The notes beneath the pieces are model-generated. The model was given only the letters and a program-made list of their open reading frames with translations, searched no databases and was not told the origin of the DNA. A DNA stretch of 64,000 nt, taken from contig BLJB01000128.1 of the NCBI GenBank assembly GCA_013423325.1, positions 62,001 through 126,000 on the forward strand, written 5' to 3'. The stretch is from Usnea hakonensis. Its lineage: Eukaryota > Ascomycota > Lecanoromycetes > Lecanorales > Parmeliaceae. The first letter of the stretch is position 1. Each line of letters opens with the position of its first letter. Shown here piece by piece: positions 1-11,753 of this stretch. The position numbers and the translations under genes are program-made.

Positions 1-1747
1 ACCCGTTGGTGATTGGAAGTAGTTGCTTCCGGCAAAGCTTAAATCAATGGAGTATTCAAAATCGAGCCATTCCTGGTAGGTGAACAGATTGCAAAACGAA
101 GAGTAACCAAAAGCCACAGTTTCGTAGGGGCAGGAGGTTTGTGCACTGCGTACAGAATCAGCATGCGGATGTCAAGAAGCAAATCCCTGCGACTCACTTG
201 TAAACATCGGCAGTGGTCCAGTTGAAGAATTTGCCGGACATGGCGTTAAAACGTGCTGTGGCGTTCTTGAGATACGTTGCTTCCCAAATGGCGCTGGCAT
301 TGTTCCCTCCTTCATTCACAACCGCGTTGCTGTTGTTACAATTGTCGTAGCCAGCAAGAGTGACATTGTCAGGGTTGATGTAATTTCCTTCAATTATGAC
401 CTCCAATGTGGCGTTGTTCGTCCAACCTGTAAATATCAATATTGCCCAGCGACGGTCGACACTCCAGTGGCTCGAGAAGACTTACTGAGGCCGAAAAAGC
501 CTGCCATAAAGTATTCCGCGCTCTTCAATATACTTTCAAGGAGTCAGCGCTCGTTCAAGGCAGACATTGAGCAAAGAGACAGCCCGGAGGGAGCTGAGGG
601 TCTTTGATTCTCAGAATGTGCCAAACGACTCGTGGAATGGTCTAGTATAGACAGAATGAACCCAAAAATGGACTTACCGGTCTTGAGTCGTGGTTCGCGC
701 GATGATTTTGGTAGAAGTGTTGTAGAGATGCCCATAATCATAGTAGTGGAGCACACCGGAGTCAAAGAGTTCTTGCTGCCCAATAGGAACCAAAATTTCA
801 ACTCCAAGGCCGTAGACGAAGTTATTCAAGAAAGATAGTTGCCCAGTGAAATTAGCTGTCTTGTTCGCGGCCTGCGAGAAGTCCAATTTAGCATCACGTC
901 TCAAACGTCAGGGTTTCGGCAGAGAGACAGGATCGAAGGAGAGCTGGAAGGAATTCTCTTGCAAGATGACTTGCGGGAAATGATGATGGGGCAGGGCGTA
1001 CCAAAGCGGTCAGTGTTGCCCCCAGTTTCGCAACGCCACTACCGGACGTCGGATAGCGGCTCCCATGGCGGTGCAGCACGTGGACTTGAGTAATATTCGC
1101 TCCAGCAGGGAGAGGCATCTCGTCAACACCGAAACCACTATTGCTGTTAGCGGGCTTCCGCCATAGAGGATGGTGGTGACGAACGTTGGATTTGGAAAAT
1201 AAGGACTCAAATTGCCCATCTGCTGGAATATACTGGCATTTTGAGTATTGCCAACGATGGGTATCGCGGTTTCGAGAGGGCGATTTGCAACGAAGGTGGC
1301 TTGCCCAAAGGGAGCGGGATTGCTCTCGGCCAGGAAGGGCGCACGCCCGGTTGCAGTTGGACCTTAATGATGGTCAATTGGTAAGTACTTTAGACTGGCA
1401 GAGTTCAATATACCAGTGAATATTTCTGGTGTTGTCTGAAAGACTTGCGGCACCTGGGTAGTGCTAGAGCTGGCAGTCGAGGCGGCTTGCTTTTTCTCGA
1501 GGATAGCTGCGCGGGTCAAGCTGAGGGCCGACAGAAGCACAAGACACGCGATAATCATCATGACTGCCCAGGAAGTTGTCTTTGGATTTCGATGGAAGAA
1601 ATTCTGATTTTGGGATAAAGGAAGCTCCTCTCCGGCAGGGGCTGTTGCAGAAGGTGGAGATTGTAGGTCTTGTAGGTCTTGGAGATCTTGGAGCTGGACA
1701 TGTTCGGGACCTTGCAGCTTTTTGTAGCCGTAGGCCATGTCGGTCAT
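1..1747 (-). CDS. Histidine acid phosphatase, phytase-like, N-terminally membrane anchored (3' end outside window)
   Basis: Hydrolyses phosphomonoesters, probably phytate or other organic phosphate, outside the cell or in the secretory path. Seven exons are visible (1747-1414, 1362-1185, 1143-1002, 871-678, 532-486, 426-198, about 147 to beyond 1), joining in frame to about 420 residues. The catalytic motif RHGSRYPT is in exon 3. Family blocks follow: LGVEILVPIGQQELFDSG, HYYDYGHLYN, and CPYETVAFGYSSFC at the left edge. The C-terminal HD proton-donor region lies outside the window. The N-terminus is odd: a cytosolic tail of about 55 residues with a repeated LQD triplet, then one hydrophobic segment (WAVMMIIACLVLLSALSL) without a clear signal-peptide cleavage site, suggesting a type II anchor. 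The ATG at 1747 was chosen because upstream in-frame sequence looks non-coding. Family is sure; substrate is not. Confidence 0.88.
1650..1705. repeat. Short tandem repeat coding LQD triplets
   Basis: About four copies of a 9-nt unit (cttgtaggt and variants) fall in exon 1 of the phosphatase and encode the Leu-Gln-Asp triplets of its cytosolic tail. Copy number is likely to vary between strains. Confidence 0.7.
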
Positions 1748-2777
1748 TGTGCAGGCTGCCTTCCTGGTTAAGAAACATGATGGGGGCACGTGTTTGTGTG
1801 GATGGGATTGATTGATCGAGGAAAGGATCTCATGCCGGGTAGTGGTGTAAATCAAATGGTAAGGTACCAATCTAGATTACAACATACTTAGAGAGTATGA
1901 CGAAGTAGGCAGACATCAGCAAGCTCGGCTAGGATGCGAGGCTACTTAAGGTGTAAGCCACCGAAAAGAGCAGGTACGTGTACCCTAGCTTCAGCCAATG
2001 ACGAGAGCGAGCAGGGGGAGCTGCTCTCCGCAAACCGTCTGCTAATCCTTCCAATTCCCCGGGAATATTATTGTCCTGAAATCCACTTCTGTAGAGTACC
2101 GAAAATTAGAGAAGAAGTAAGGTAGGTAGATAATTATGACTTGTGACTTTTCATTAATTTGGCCATGTTGGCGCAGGCGGCGGCGGATGCGTGTGCAACT
2201 GTTTCAGCACGCGCTCTCCTCCAACCCTCTGAGCGCTCATCTCTGATTTGCATGTTCGCTGTTGGAATGTCTGATAGAGTAAGGTAGATAAGGTACCTTA
2301 CTTTAGGATAATTACTTTAGATGGCCCTGCTAAGGCTGCTACTAGTACTTCAATCATTACGTATCTTCTTTCTCTCCAGTCTCTCTCGCCAATCATCATA
2401 TACACGGGCTAAGGGATCGGGCCAGCCAAGGGAATGCATTCCGAGAGTCCAGATGCTAAAGTAAAATCTGGCTAGGTACGAGTGCCGAGTGGGTCTAAAG
2501 ATCGCCAAGTCTACTACAACCAATGCAGCATCATCTATGACATGTAGGGAGCCACGTGGGATAGCGATCAGGCTAAATCGATAGGCCCAGTGCGACAAGG
2601 CTATGTATCTGTGTTTGCTGCAATGGCTTCCATTCCTTGTAGCCCCAATACAATGGTCTAATGGCATTGTGCTTTACTTCTGCCCACACAATGGACCACG
2701 ATGGCAGAAAGACCATGTCCCATACCCAAAGCGGACATGCCCTGATATCTGCCTGACTCTTTTGTCCAAGTTCAGAT
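1748..2777. other. Intergenic region, phosphatase promoter side
   Basis: This stretch lies 5' of the phosphatase and 3' of the UBR7-like gene. It holds scattered GGTACCTTA/TAAGGTA-type motifs (about 2280-2310) that are common in the intergenic DNA of this window. Open frames here are short, have no recognisable domain and no supporting splice pattern. No gene is called. Confidence 0.6.
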
Positions 2778-4571
2778 CTAGTAGCCTAAGATAGATGTAC
2801 CATGATCAGCGGAAGCATCCACATTGAGGCTGGGCACAGTTTGCTTACCACTTTGTTCTCTTCTGTTGTCTCCTTCTCCGTCTCCGCCGCCACTACCACT
2901 TGATACTGCTGCGGCTTGGATCCCCTGCTCATCACCTCTCAACTTTTCGAAATACGCTTTGATGTCGTCTGCCCCTACCGCTTTCCCGCTTTCGGCGAAA
3001 GGTTGTAAAAAGCTTTTGACCTTATCCTTGAGATGATTGTAGACCATGACACCCTCTGCCACGAAGAACCAATTACGTTAGCCTGCTCCCATATGTTTTT
3101 CAATCTCAATCACACCTTTCGTACGCCATGCAAAAGTCAGGGGAAAGAGTGCATACCAATGGCCCTAACTCGATCCACGTTACTGAGCGCCGCCTCACCC
3201 CTATCAAGTAGACTTGCGCTGCCCACACTTTGCCCACCGTCTTCCCCACTTTCAGATATTGGAGGCTCATACGATTCTTCCTCTTCGAGCAATTGGGGGT
3301 ACTTGCTGAGCTTAGGGTAGCAGCTTGGGCACCGACAGAATCGTTCTCGGAAACCCTCTTTCAGAAACATAGAGAAAGACCCTTTGGGAGGCTCCGGAAG
3401 GCAGTTGTGGTATTCTGGACCGGTCTTGGTTTTCTTCGAATGTGAAGATTGGGGCGATTCGAGAGCGTCATCGGCTTTGCGTTTCTTGCTATTTGTATCG
3501 CCGTTCCCAACAGGATGAAGGATTGGCTCTTGTTTTGGAGCGTGGTTTTCAGTCCCGTCGCTAATCGGCGTCACGTCTTTCGGCTCCTCGGGAGCCTCAG
3601 CTCGGGCAGCGTCGTCCTCAGCAAGGGGCCTGTTGGGTGTCAGGAAAATTCATGCAGGCAGGGATCCGAAAGAGTCCTTACCTTCGCGGTCCCTCTTTTT
3701 TCTCTGGCTCACCGGATCCCATTGCGGCGTCTTCCCTTCTTAATGGGTAGATCGGAGGGAGGAAACCAGCGGTTCCTGCATAATGCTTGATCCAGGGATT
3801 GACGTCCACACATTTGTAACAGATGAATGTGTCGAAGCTATCCTCATCAGGAAATCCTGGCGGTAAAGGGTGATCTGCATCTATATCATCGGCGCCATTA
3901 ATGTCCCCATTCCTTTCCTGCTTGGTCTGTGTCTGAGCCCTAGTCCAAGCTCTTCCCAGACCCACCACGCATTCTGGGTGCCACCAGTCTTCTCCGCAGC
4001 CACCTTCCTCTTCGCCCGCAAGGCCTAGACACTGGAACATAGTCCCCTTTTCTTCTTCCGCATTGTAGAATTCCCCACAACCGCAGAACCGATTCTGTGA
4101 GTTTTGATTGTAGGTATTTCCTTCAGCCGGGGTCTGGGAGTGGACTGGGCCTTTCATATCTGTCACCGGGTCTATGCGCAGCGTACATGGTGAGCTCGAT
4201 GGAAGCCTCGTGGTACCGCAGTCGCAAGTGAAGTTGCGCCGATTGAAGAGCTCGACTAATGTGTGCTCGCCGTGGCATGCGATAGAACAGGAATAGCAGA
4301 CTGCTGCTGCAGTGAAGGGATCGGAAGGCGAGGCAGGTGGTGGATTGCAGGTCAAACAGGAGAATAAATTCTGGCGGAGAGGACCTAAGGGTTGCGTGCA
4401 GTGCTCGAATTTATATGGCAAGGCTTCGCGCGCGTCGGCTTCGAGTTGAAGCTGGCTGTCAATAAAATCGGACGCCGTCTGGGAGTGCTGTGAGGCTTCA
4501 GAGACGTTGTCATTGCGCACTTCAGCGGTAAGACCATGCAATGAAGGAACGGTGCCCTGTGAATCTGCCAT
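2778..4571 (-). CDS. UBR-box and PHD-like zinc protein, UBR7/Mlo2 family (putative E3 ubiquitin ligase)
   Basis: Four exons give about 530 residues. The UBR box is at residues 55-125 (HCTQPLGPLRQNLFSCLTC, then CYSCSIACHGEHTLVELF and NFTCDCG). A PHD-like second zinc module at 155-265 contains RFCGCGEFYN, the MFQCLG...WWHPECVVGLG block and FICYKCVD. After a low-complexity charged linker with a basic KKRKADD patch comes the conserved C-terminal domain (PPKGSFSMFLKEGFRERFCRCPSCYP). The family comprises human UBR7 and fission yeast Mlo2; human UBR7 is reported to act on histone H2B, which is not tested here. Exon joins: EGPRR|PLAEDD, RAI|EGVMVY and REQSG|Y. The last exon is only 8 nt (2785-2778), coding part of Gly plus Tyr and the stop. 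The 63-nt intron before it is in frame and stop-free, so retention would add 21 residues. Divergent from MCM2. Confidence 0.88.
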
Positions 4572-4892
4572 GTTTCATGTAGTTGATGGTTGGGTGAGAG
4601 CCCTCCAAGCTCAAAAGTTTTGTTGTTAAAAGGCGCCCAGAATCAATCTAGTACGGTGAACGACAAGTCTCAAAGCTCGCGTCAAAGTCGCGCAGCGCGA
4701 CGCGAATCTAAGTCCATCCGATTTGCAAATTGAACCTTTCTTCTTCACTTCCGAATTCATCTTCTACTTACTTTGACAGTCAAGAGATCTTAATTCACCC
4801 GTTCCCAATGAGGTACTGACCTATCACGACCGTGGCTTCTGTGTGCCTTCATAAATGAGCTAACATCCTTCAGCTCACCACTTCGACAAAAT
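4572..4892. promoter_or_regulatory. Divergent promoter of UBR7-like gene and MCM2
   Basis: The two start codons are 321 bp apart and point away from each other. Around 4699-4705 there is a GACGCGA element inside a CG-rich stretch (4688-4705), resembling the MBF/E2F-type ACGCG core that drives G1/S genes such as MCMs in fungi. A GGCGCC core lies near 4633. The regulatory role is inferred from motif and gene identity only. Confidence 0.45.
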
Positions 4893-7691
4893 ATGTCTGC
4901 TGCGAACAGGGGAGTTGCCCCTCGCAATGGGCGCAAGCGATCAAGAGAGCCCGACGATGACATTCCATCTTCATCTGCGGCTCCGCCATCAAGCCGTGAG
5001 CAAAACGCTATGGTCTGGCAAGATATGGTCACTGACAAGATATAGCGCCTCCATCTTCTCCACCTATGATGCCTCTTGACGACGAGGACGATGAAGGATT
5101 AGATCCGGACCGTGATCTTATTGGCGATATTGATGACGCAGACGAGATGGCCGAAGATGAAGACGGAATTGATCTGTTCGCAGACAACTTTGAGCGTGAC
5201 TACAAAGCGCGTGAGAACGATGCATATGCCGGTGCAGACATCGATGATGAAGGCGACTACGAAGATCTCGATGTGGCGACCCGAAGACAACTTGAAGCTC
5301 GCTTGAATAAGCGGGACAGAGAATTAGCACGTCGACGCCGTATGCCAGCTGCATTTTTGCAGGACGAGGATGAAGATGCAGAGATGGATCTCACAAGGCA
5401 GCCCAGGCGACGAAGACATCACTATGACGAAGAGCAAGAAGATGAAGAGATGGGAGAGGACATAATGGACGAGGAACTTTCCTTGGAGACTCTACAAGAT
5501 GTCAAGGCTTCAAGCTTGACTGATTGGGTCGCTCTGCCGGCAGTTTACCGAACCATCTTTAGAGAGTTCAAGTCCTTTCTCACAGAGTACACGGATGACA
5601 ATGGCACTTCAGTGTACGGTACTCGAGTGCGGACATTGGGAGAAGTCAACGCAGAGTCTCTAGAGGTCTCATATGACCATCTTTCTGCGTCGAAGGCTAT
5701 CCTGGCTTATTTCCTCGCCAACGCTCCGGCTGAGGTTCTCAAAATATTCGATCAGGTCGCTATGGATGTCACCCTACTGCATTATCCAGACTACGAGCGC
5801 ATCCACTCTGAGATCCATGTCCGCATATCAGACCTTCCAGTTCACTATACCCTTCGTCAACTTCGCCAGACGCATTTAAATTGCCTAGTGCGAGTTACTG
5901 GGGTCGTCACTCGACGAACGGGTGTCTTCCCACAATTGAAGTACGTAAGGTTTGACTGCTCGAAATGTGGTGTCACCTTGGGTCCTTTCCAACAAGAATC
6001 GAATGCCGAAGTCCGAATCTCATACTGCCAGAACTGCCAGTCCAGGGGTCCGTTCACTCTGAACTCCGAAAAGACCATTTATCGCAACTACCAAAAGCTC
6101 ACACTTCAAGAGTCACCTGGTACCGTACCAGCTGGTCGTCTTCCTCGACACCGGGAAGTGATCCTTCTATGGGACTTGATCGACTCGGCAAAGCCAGGAG
6201 AAGAAATTGAAGTAACAGGCATTTACCGCAACAACTACGACGCCCAACTTAATAACCGGAACGGTTTCCCGGTCTTCGCCACCATTCTCGAGGCCAATCA
6301 CGTCGTGCAATCCCACGATCAGCTCGCTGGTTTCCGCCTAACGGAAGAAGATGAACGTGAGATCCGCACCTTATCTCGAGATCCACAAATCGTGGATAAG
6401 ATCATTGCTTCTATCGCCCCTAGTATTTACGGCCACACGGACATAAAAACAGCCGTCGCTCTCTCCCTCTTTGGAGGGGTCAGCAAAGAAGCCCAAGGCA
6501 AGCACAAAATCCGCGGCGATATCAACATCCTTCTTCTCGGTGACCCAGGAACAGCCAAATCGCAAGTCCTGAAATACATCGAAAAGACCGCTCACCGGGC
6601 CGTCTTTGCTACGGGTCAGGGGGCCAGCGCTGTCGGTCTCACAGCCAGCGTACGCCGGGACCCATTGACACAGGAATGGACCCTCGAGGGCGGTGCCCTC
6701 GTCCTTGCAGATCGCGGTACCTGTCTGATCGATGAATTCGACAAGATGAACGATCAAGACCGCACTTCCATCCACGAAGCAATGGAGCAACAAACCATTT
6801 CCATCTCCAAAGCCGGTATCGTAACCACGCTACAAGCCCGCTGCGCCATCGTTGCCGCGGCCAATCCCATTGGCGGCAGATACAACAGCACCATCCCCTT
6901 TGCTCAGAACGTGGAACTCACCGAGCCTATTCTCTCTCGTTTCGACATCCTCGTCGTGGTCCGCGACACGGTCGATCCAGCCGAAGACGAGCGCCTCGCT
7001 TCTTTCGTCGTGAACTCCCACGGCCGCGCTCACCCTTCCGCCAACTCCGTTGACGCGAATCAGAATGCCATGGAGGCGGAACACGACACCGAGATGCGCG
7101 ACCAACACGTCAACGGCGGGGAGCCGAGACAGGAAGGAGAGATACCGCAAGAACTGTTGAGGAAGTACATCCTCTACGCGAGGGAGAAGTGCAGGCCGAA
7201 GCTCTATCAGATTGATCAGGACAAGGTGGCGAGGCTGTTTGCGGACATGAGGAGGGAGAGTCTGGCCACGGGAGCGTATCCCATTACTGTGAGTCCCATC
7301 CGCTCTCTTTCCCCGGTCCCTATAGGTCGCTGATCAGGCGTACAACCCGTCAGGTGCGTCATCTGGAAGCCATCATGCGCATCAGCGAAGCCTTTTGCAA
7401 GATGCGTCTGTCCGAGTACTGCACTTCGCAAGACGTCGACCGCGCGATTGCCGTGACGGTCGATTCGTTCGTCGGCGGGCAGAAAGTTAGCTGTAAGAAG
7501 GCGTTGGCGAGGGCGTTTGCTAAGTATGCCCCTCCCTCCCCCCCTTCTTCTCAACCTTTCGATAAAAGAAAAATGGTCTGGCGCTGACAAGTTCGTCTAG
7601 ATACACGCTTGCGAAGCCAGGCTCGCAGAGGAGTCAGAATGGGAGGAATGGCGTTAGGACTGGCGCTCCGGCCACGGCTGTGATGGCTTAG
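4893..7691 (+). CDS. MCM2: DNA replication licensing factor MCM2
   Basis: Subunit of the MCM2-7 replicative helicase, acting in the nucleus at origins and forks. Four exons (4893-4995, 5046-7288, 7354-7523, 7601-7691) give about 870 residues, the usual size. Visible: an acidic N-terminal tail (the histone-binding region in known MCM2 proteins), a zinc finger near residue 339 (CSKC ... CQNC), Walker A GDPGTAKSQ near 532, Walker B DEFDKM near 596 and the arginine-finger SRFD near 664. Exon 1 begins MSAANRGVAPRNGRKR and is joined by a GTGAGC...ATATAG intron that restores the frame (PPSS|PPPSSPP). The 3' introns join YPIT|VRHLEAI and AFAK|YTLAKPG. Identification is secure from the MCM box and the MCM2-type N-terminus. 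Confidence 0.97.
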
Positions 7692-8043
7692 TGTAGTATC
7701 TTCTATGCGGGAACACTGGCATGGCATCTTTTTTTTGCTAGGCAGGCTGTTGTTTGTCCTGTTTATCCATCCGAGTCTCTGATTGGGTACCTATCACAGC
7801 GTGAATGAAGAGGGTGAATGATACCGCCTTGCAATGTGTCTCCGGCGTTCGCGGTGCTTCTATGCTTAATAAAGTAGAATTGTGTATGATAGGACAAATC
7901 TAAACATTGATAACGCTCTCAATCGTATTCCTACACAAGAAAAAAAAAGAAAGAAAGAAATTCAGCATCAAATCCAACATTCAAAACGGTCTAGAACGCA
8001 AAGAAAAGAAAACATAGCATCCCACCCCCCAAAACAAAAACCC
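7692..8043. other. Convergent 3' intergenic region
   Basis: This region separates the ends of MCM2 and the alpha/beta hydrolase, which converge. It contains an AATAAA-like signal (AATAAAGT, about 7867-7874) usable by MCM2 and an A-rich tract near 7940-7970. No gene is seen. Confidence 0.6.
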
Positions 8044-9439
8044 TCACCCCCACTCCCTCACAAACCCCCTAACAGCCCCATCCTGCCCCCCTCCAGTCTC
8101 AAACGTATCCATAACAGGCCGATCATGCCACTCCCCCCCCGCCACCACAACCCTCACCCTCCCCCCCGGCATCCCCCCCCCCAACCTCCTCCCCGTCTCC
8201 CTAATCACATCCTCCAAAATCTCCCCCCCGCCCCCCGTCACCAGCACCCCCCCCAACACGTCCCCCAGCCCATCCCACCACCCCGCCCCCGCCGCCAACG
8301 GCTCATTATACCCATCTCGCTCCCTCCCGCCCAGGAACGACGCGCTCCACAAATCGCCCGCCGGGGCCGAGACGTAGTCCGTGGGGGCATTGGTGCGGCT
8401 GCTGGGCCAATCGTGGCGGAAGCTGGCCCAGGGGGCGAGGAGGATGGCGGCGTGGAGGGGGGCGCCTTCTTTGAGGTGTAGGGGGGGGATTTCAGGGTGC
8501 GGGTGCAGGAGGTGGGAGATGAGGCCAAGGGCCATGTTGCCGCCGGCGGAGTCGCCGGCTATGATGATGTTTGAGGGGAGGTAGTGGAGGGTTGTGAGGG
8601 TGTGGTGGAGGAGAGAGGCGGCTTGTTGGAGTTGGCGCGGATAGGTGGCGTGCGGGGCGAGGGTGTAGGAGAGCATGAGGGCGGAGACGGTGGGGGTGGT
8701 GAGGGAGGAGACGAAGGTGAGGTGGCCGGGGTTGGCGGGGAGGTTGTAGCCGCCGCCTGGGGGGAGGAGAGAGTGTCAGAGTGGGGATTGGGAGGGGGTG
8801 GATGGGGGGGAAGAGTACCGTGGAACCAGAGTATCACTTTCTCGGCGGACGGACTTCCGAACCCTGCGCACATATTCGAGTCAGCATTGCTCCTTTAAGG
8901 CAAGCCATCCGACTCATAAAAGAGGTCTTTGGGATAGAAGGAGGGGCGTGGTCTGGAATAGGGTCGCGCGATTGCGGTTTTGGTACGAAAATGGAGGAAT
9001 AGTTCCGAAATGTACATACAGTACGCTTTTGTACCGTCTGGGAGGGTGACGTCTTTGGGGGCGAAGCCGCGCTTTTCAGCGAATGCCGGATATGCCACAT
9101 CTATGTCGACGCCGATGTGCCTGTGCCAATCTCTTAGGCCTAGTGCCTCCTTCGACTATATGAAAGCGATATGAGCAAGGTCTCACTGTTGATGCCGGAT
9201 CGTCGTATTCTTCAAAAACGTTCTCGTCATGGCAATCTTGAAATAGTGGCCATATCTCGCGTGTCCAGATTTCCTTCTAAATAGTGCGGTGAAGACGGCA
9301 ATGAGCCCCACGCCCACTGTCATTCGTTTAGTATCCATGCTCCCGTTGAATTTTTACGAAATGACGAACCGGAGCGAAGAATAACGAGGATCAATGTTAC
9401 TCTTTCGAGCAAAGACAGTTGGGGTTTGATGACGGCCAT
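8044..9439 (-). CDS. Alpha/beta hydrolase fold-3 esterase/lipase-like protein
   Basis: Serine hydrolase with the hormone-sensitive-lipase-like layout: oxyanion motif HGGGY (in VILWFHGGGYN), nucleophile elbow GDSAGGN and a late EWHD that can supply the catalytic His. A hydrophobic N-terminal segment (LSLLERVTLILVILRS) may anchor it to membrane. Five exons were assembled: start ATG at 9439, joins at LRS|VGVGL, HQ|QHIGVD, KAY|WFGSPS and WFH|GGGYN, all with GT...AG ends, giving roughly 370 residues. The first two introns are the least certain; the core from 8830 down is firm. Substrate is unknown; fungal relatives include steryl acetyl hydrolase-like esterases. Base composition is odd: the coding strand is very C-rich for the middle and then G-rich at the 3' end, producing a Gly-rich stretch (VTGGGGEILEDV). 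Confidence 0.8.
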
Positions 9440-10122
9440 GATTCATCACAAGTAGCACATGAAAACATCAAGGCAATGTTCAATTGATATATGGAAAGGA
9501 AAGGCGGAAGATGCGCGCTCTGGGTAGAAGGCGAGAAGGGCACGTATGAAGAAGATAGCAAGAAGCCATCCTTCCTTGCTCAGTGGCCCAGTAGTATAAG
9601 GTAGTCAGCTCAAAGGACTAAGAGCGGCAGATGAGAGCACCGAGGCTGATACGACCCCGCTCTTATTGGTCTCTTGCCATGAATTGAGTCACCTTCAAGG
9701 AAGGAGGGACGGTTAGGAAATACTCGTACGTAGCTCCATCATGCAGAGAATAGAGCTCGTGTCACCTGCATGATGAGATTTGAAATCTTGAGAGCTTTAA
9801 AAAAAGAAAAAAGGAGATCTCATAGACCGACGGAGCCCGAGCAGGGCCACCAGGGCTGCCGCTTCGGGCAAAATAAATTCCTCGAGATACCAGCAAGGGG
9901 GGGGGAAACGATTGGTTCGCTTAGGCAACGGCAAGCCAAATAAAATGCAGTTACGTACAATAAGCTTTCCACACAGATAGACATATAGTGATATACATGG
10001 ACTAGAAAAGTCGTGCCAAAAAAAGGTACTTTTTTCTTTTCCGAATGCAGAAACTGGCAAGGTCTACCCCAAAAAAACAAAAAAACAAAAAGGAAGCGCA
10101 AGGACCCACCCAGAACGCTCTC
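9440..10122. other. Intergenic region between hydrolase promoter and bZIP 3' end
   Basis: No gene is seen. A-rich tracts occur at 9799-9812 and 10060-10092. Neither strand has a frame with recognisable protein similarity. Confidence 0.6.
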
Positions 10123-11753
10123 TCATGGATTCATCCTTCTGCTATCCGGCTTGATTGTGCATGTCTCGGCCAAGCTAGGATGAGCCTTTGCGAACGCGGG
10201 TCCCAAAGTCCAATTCTTTAGATCCCGTATATGCCTTTCGAACACGGGATTAATAAACAGCTCTTCGGTTCCCTCCTTGGAAAGTAGAGTGTCGGGTGCT
10301 TCGTAAGTCCAATTCAGCGACAAGGTTGTCGTATAAGGAATAAAGAAGTTGTCGAAAGGAATGCTTGAATATGTTTGCACCAATTTATCTCGCATGCGGG
10401 GCCAAGGCAGATAGTCCACCCAAGCCGGATGCGTAGTAAAAAGTTGAGAAGGTCGGGGTGTGATCCAGTCGGGCAGCCGGTCGTAATTTTCTTGAGTGGG
10501 TGAGATTTGCCAGCGCATGATGAGAAACATTATATATCTGCACAAGTCAGCGCGCGCGTTTTTAAAGTAGTCTTGAGGCGCAACGCGGGTCGGTCTGTGC
10601 TTACAGTACACCAACCTGCTCCGGAAGGGTTGCGAGATCTGGGAAGGTGCTCAACATGTCTGTAAACATCTTCGACAATGGATGTGAGGTCAGGCTGCAT
10701 TGAGGCTTGAGTAGGGACACCACGCTAGGATACGCGGGTCCTACGAGCTCTCTATTTGGCATCCCTTCAATCGCTCTTTGTCGTCGTTCCCCCAGAAAGT
10801 CTAACAGCAGACCATCCAAAGGACATGTACGTATGTTTCGGACAGGCGCTGAGCATGCAAAGATTTGATGCCCATAATTATCACGAGCAATATGGCTCGG
10901 GCTCAGAGGGTTCATGGGCAGGGCCGAGGAGGGTGGTAGCGACGGTGTCCTGTCGCTCTCATATTGATGCCTCCTGTCACGGTTTTCTTGCATGCTTTGT
11001 AGCACATATCCAACGTCAAGTTTCTCATCTTGTGGACGAGACTGTAAACCATGAGCACCACTAGGCCGCCGTCTTTCAGGGACGCTGACCGATGCGAACG
11101 GACTTGGCTGTGAAGTGTATGTGGCCTGGGGGAAGAAAGGAGGTGTCCGGCTCTGAGCCTGATGGGGAGAACCGGTGTATGTAGACGAAGGTGACGCTCC
11201 GCAAGAGACGTTGTTGTAAGCGGAAGGATGTGGACTGATTGGTTGTGTAGCATTTATATCAGGAGTTGGAATGGATGGAAAGCCGGCATGCGATGGAGTC
11301 GGAATAGAGCCTAGGTGGGCAAGCACGTCAGCTGCAGCTCTCTCGGATGCCCGTTGAGCGTCTACCAATGATACCATTTCCTGCGACCATCGGCTGTACG
11401 ATGCCGAGAACAGTTTGTAACCTTTTCCTGATGGCTTCATTCTCAGCTTCCACGAGATCTTTCTGCCGTAGAGCATGTTGGAGTTCCTGATAAGGTTGCT
11501 GTGAGGTCAAGTCTTGTATTCTCCTCTCCAAGGTCTCAATTTGACCTTTGGTCCTCTCCCGAATGGCCCTCTGAGCCTCTCTATCATTTGCCCGCTTCTT
11601 ATTCAATTGCTCTGGTGTGAGGTTGGCCACGCCTCGTCCTATGGTTGACGTTCGTCTCTTCTTACTGGCACCTCGCGGGTTTGTAGGTGAAGTGGCAGAA
11701 ATGCTGTTGGAATTTTTCCCTGGATACTGCAGAGTGCCAGGCCCGGTATCCAT
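10123..11753 (-). CDS. bZIP transcription factor with C-terminal DUF3425 domain
   Basis: Nuclear DNA-binding regulator of the Pezizomycotina bZIP-DUF3425 group. The basic region NKKRANDREAQRAIRERTK (residues about 50-70) runs into a leucine zipper with heptads through LERRIQDL and ENEAIRKRL. A long Ser/Pro-rich linker follows. The C-terminal DUF3425 part is recognised from LLDFLGERRQR, VPALPWP-like YLPWPRMRD and the Trp-rich stretch NWTYEAP. Three exons: the first intron (GTATCA...CACCTAG, about 64 nt, with a CTGAC branch) joins VAGN|GSIPTP; the second (GTAAGC...GTGCAG) joins EQVGVL|YIMFLIMRW. Total about 500 residues. Targets are unknown; relatives act in stress response, development or secondary metabolism. 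Confidence 0.88.
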
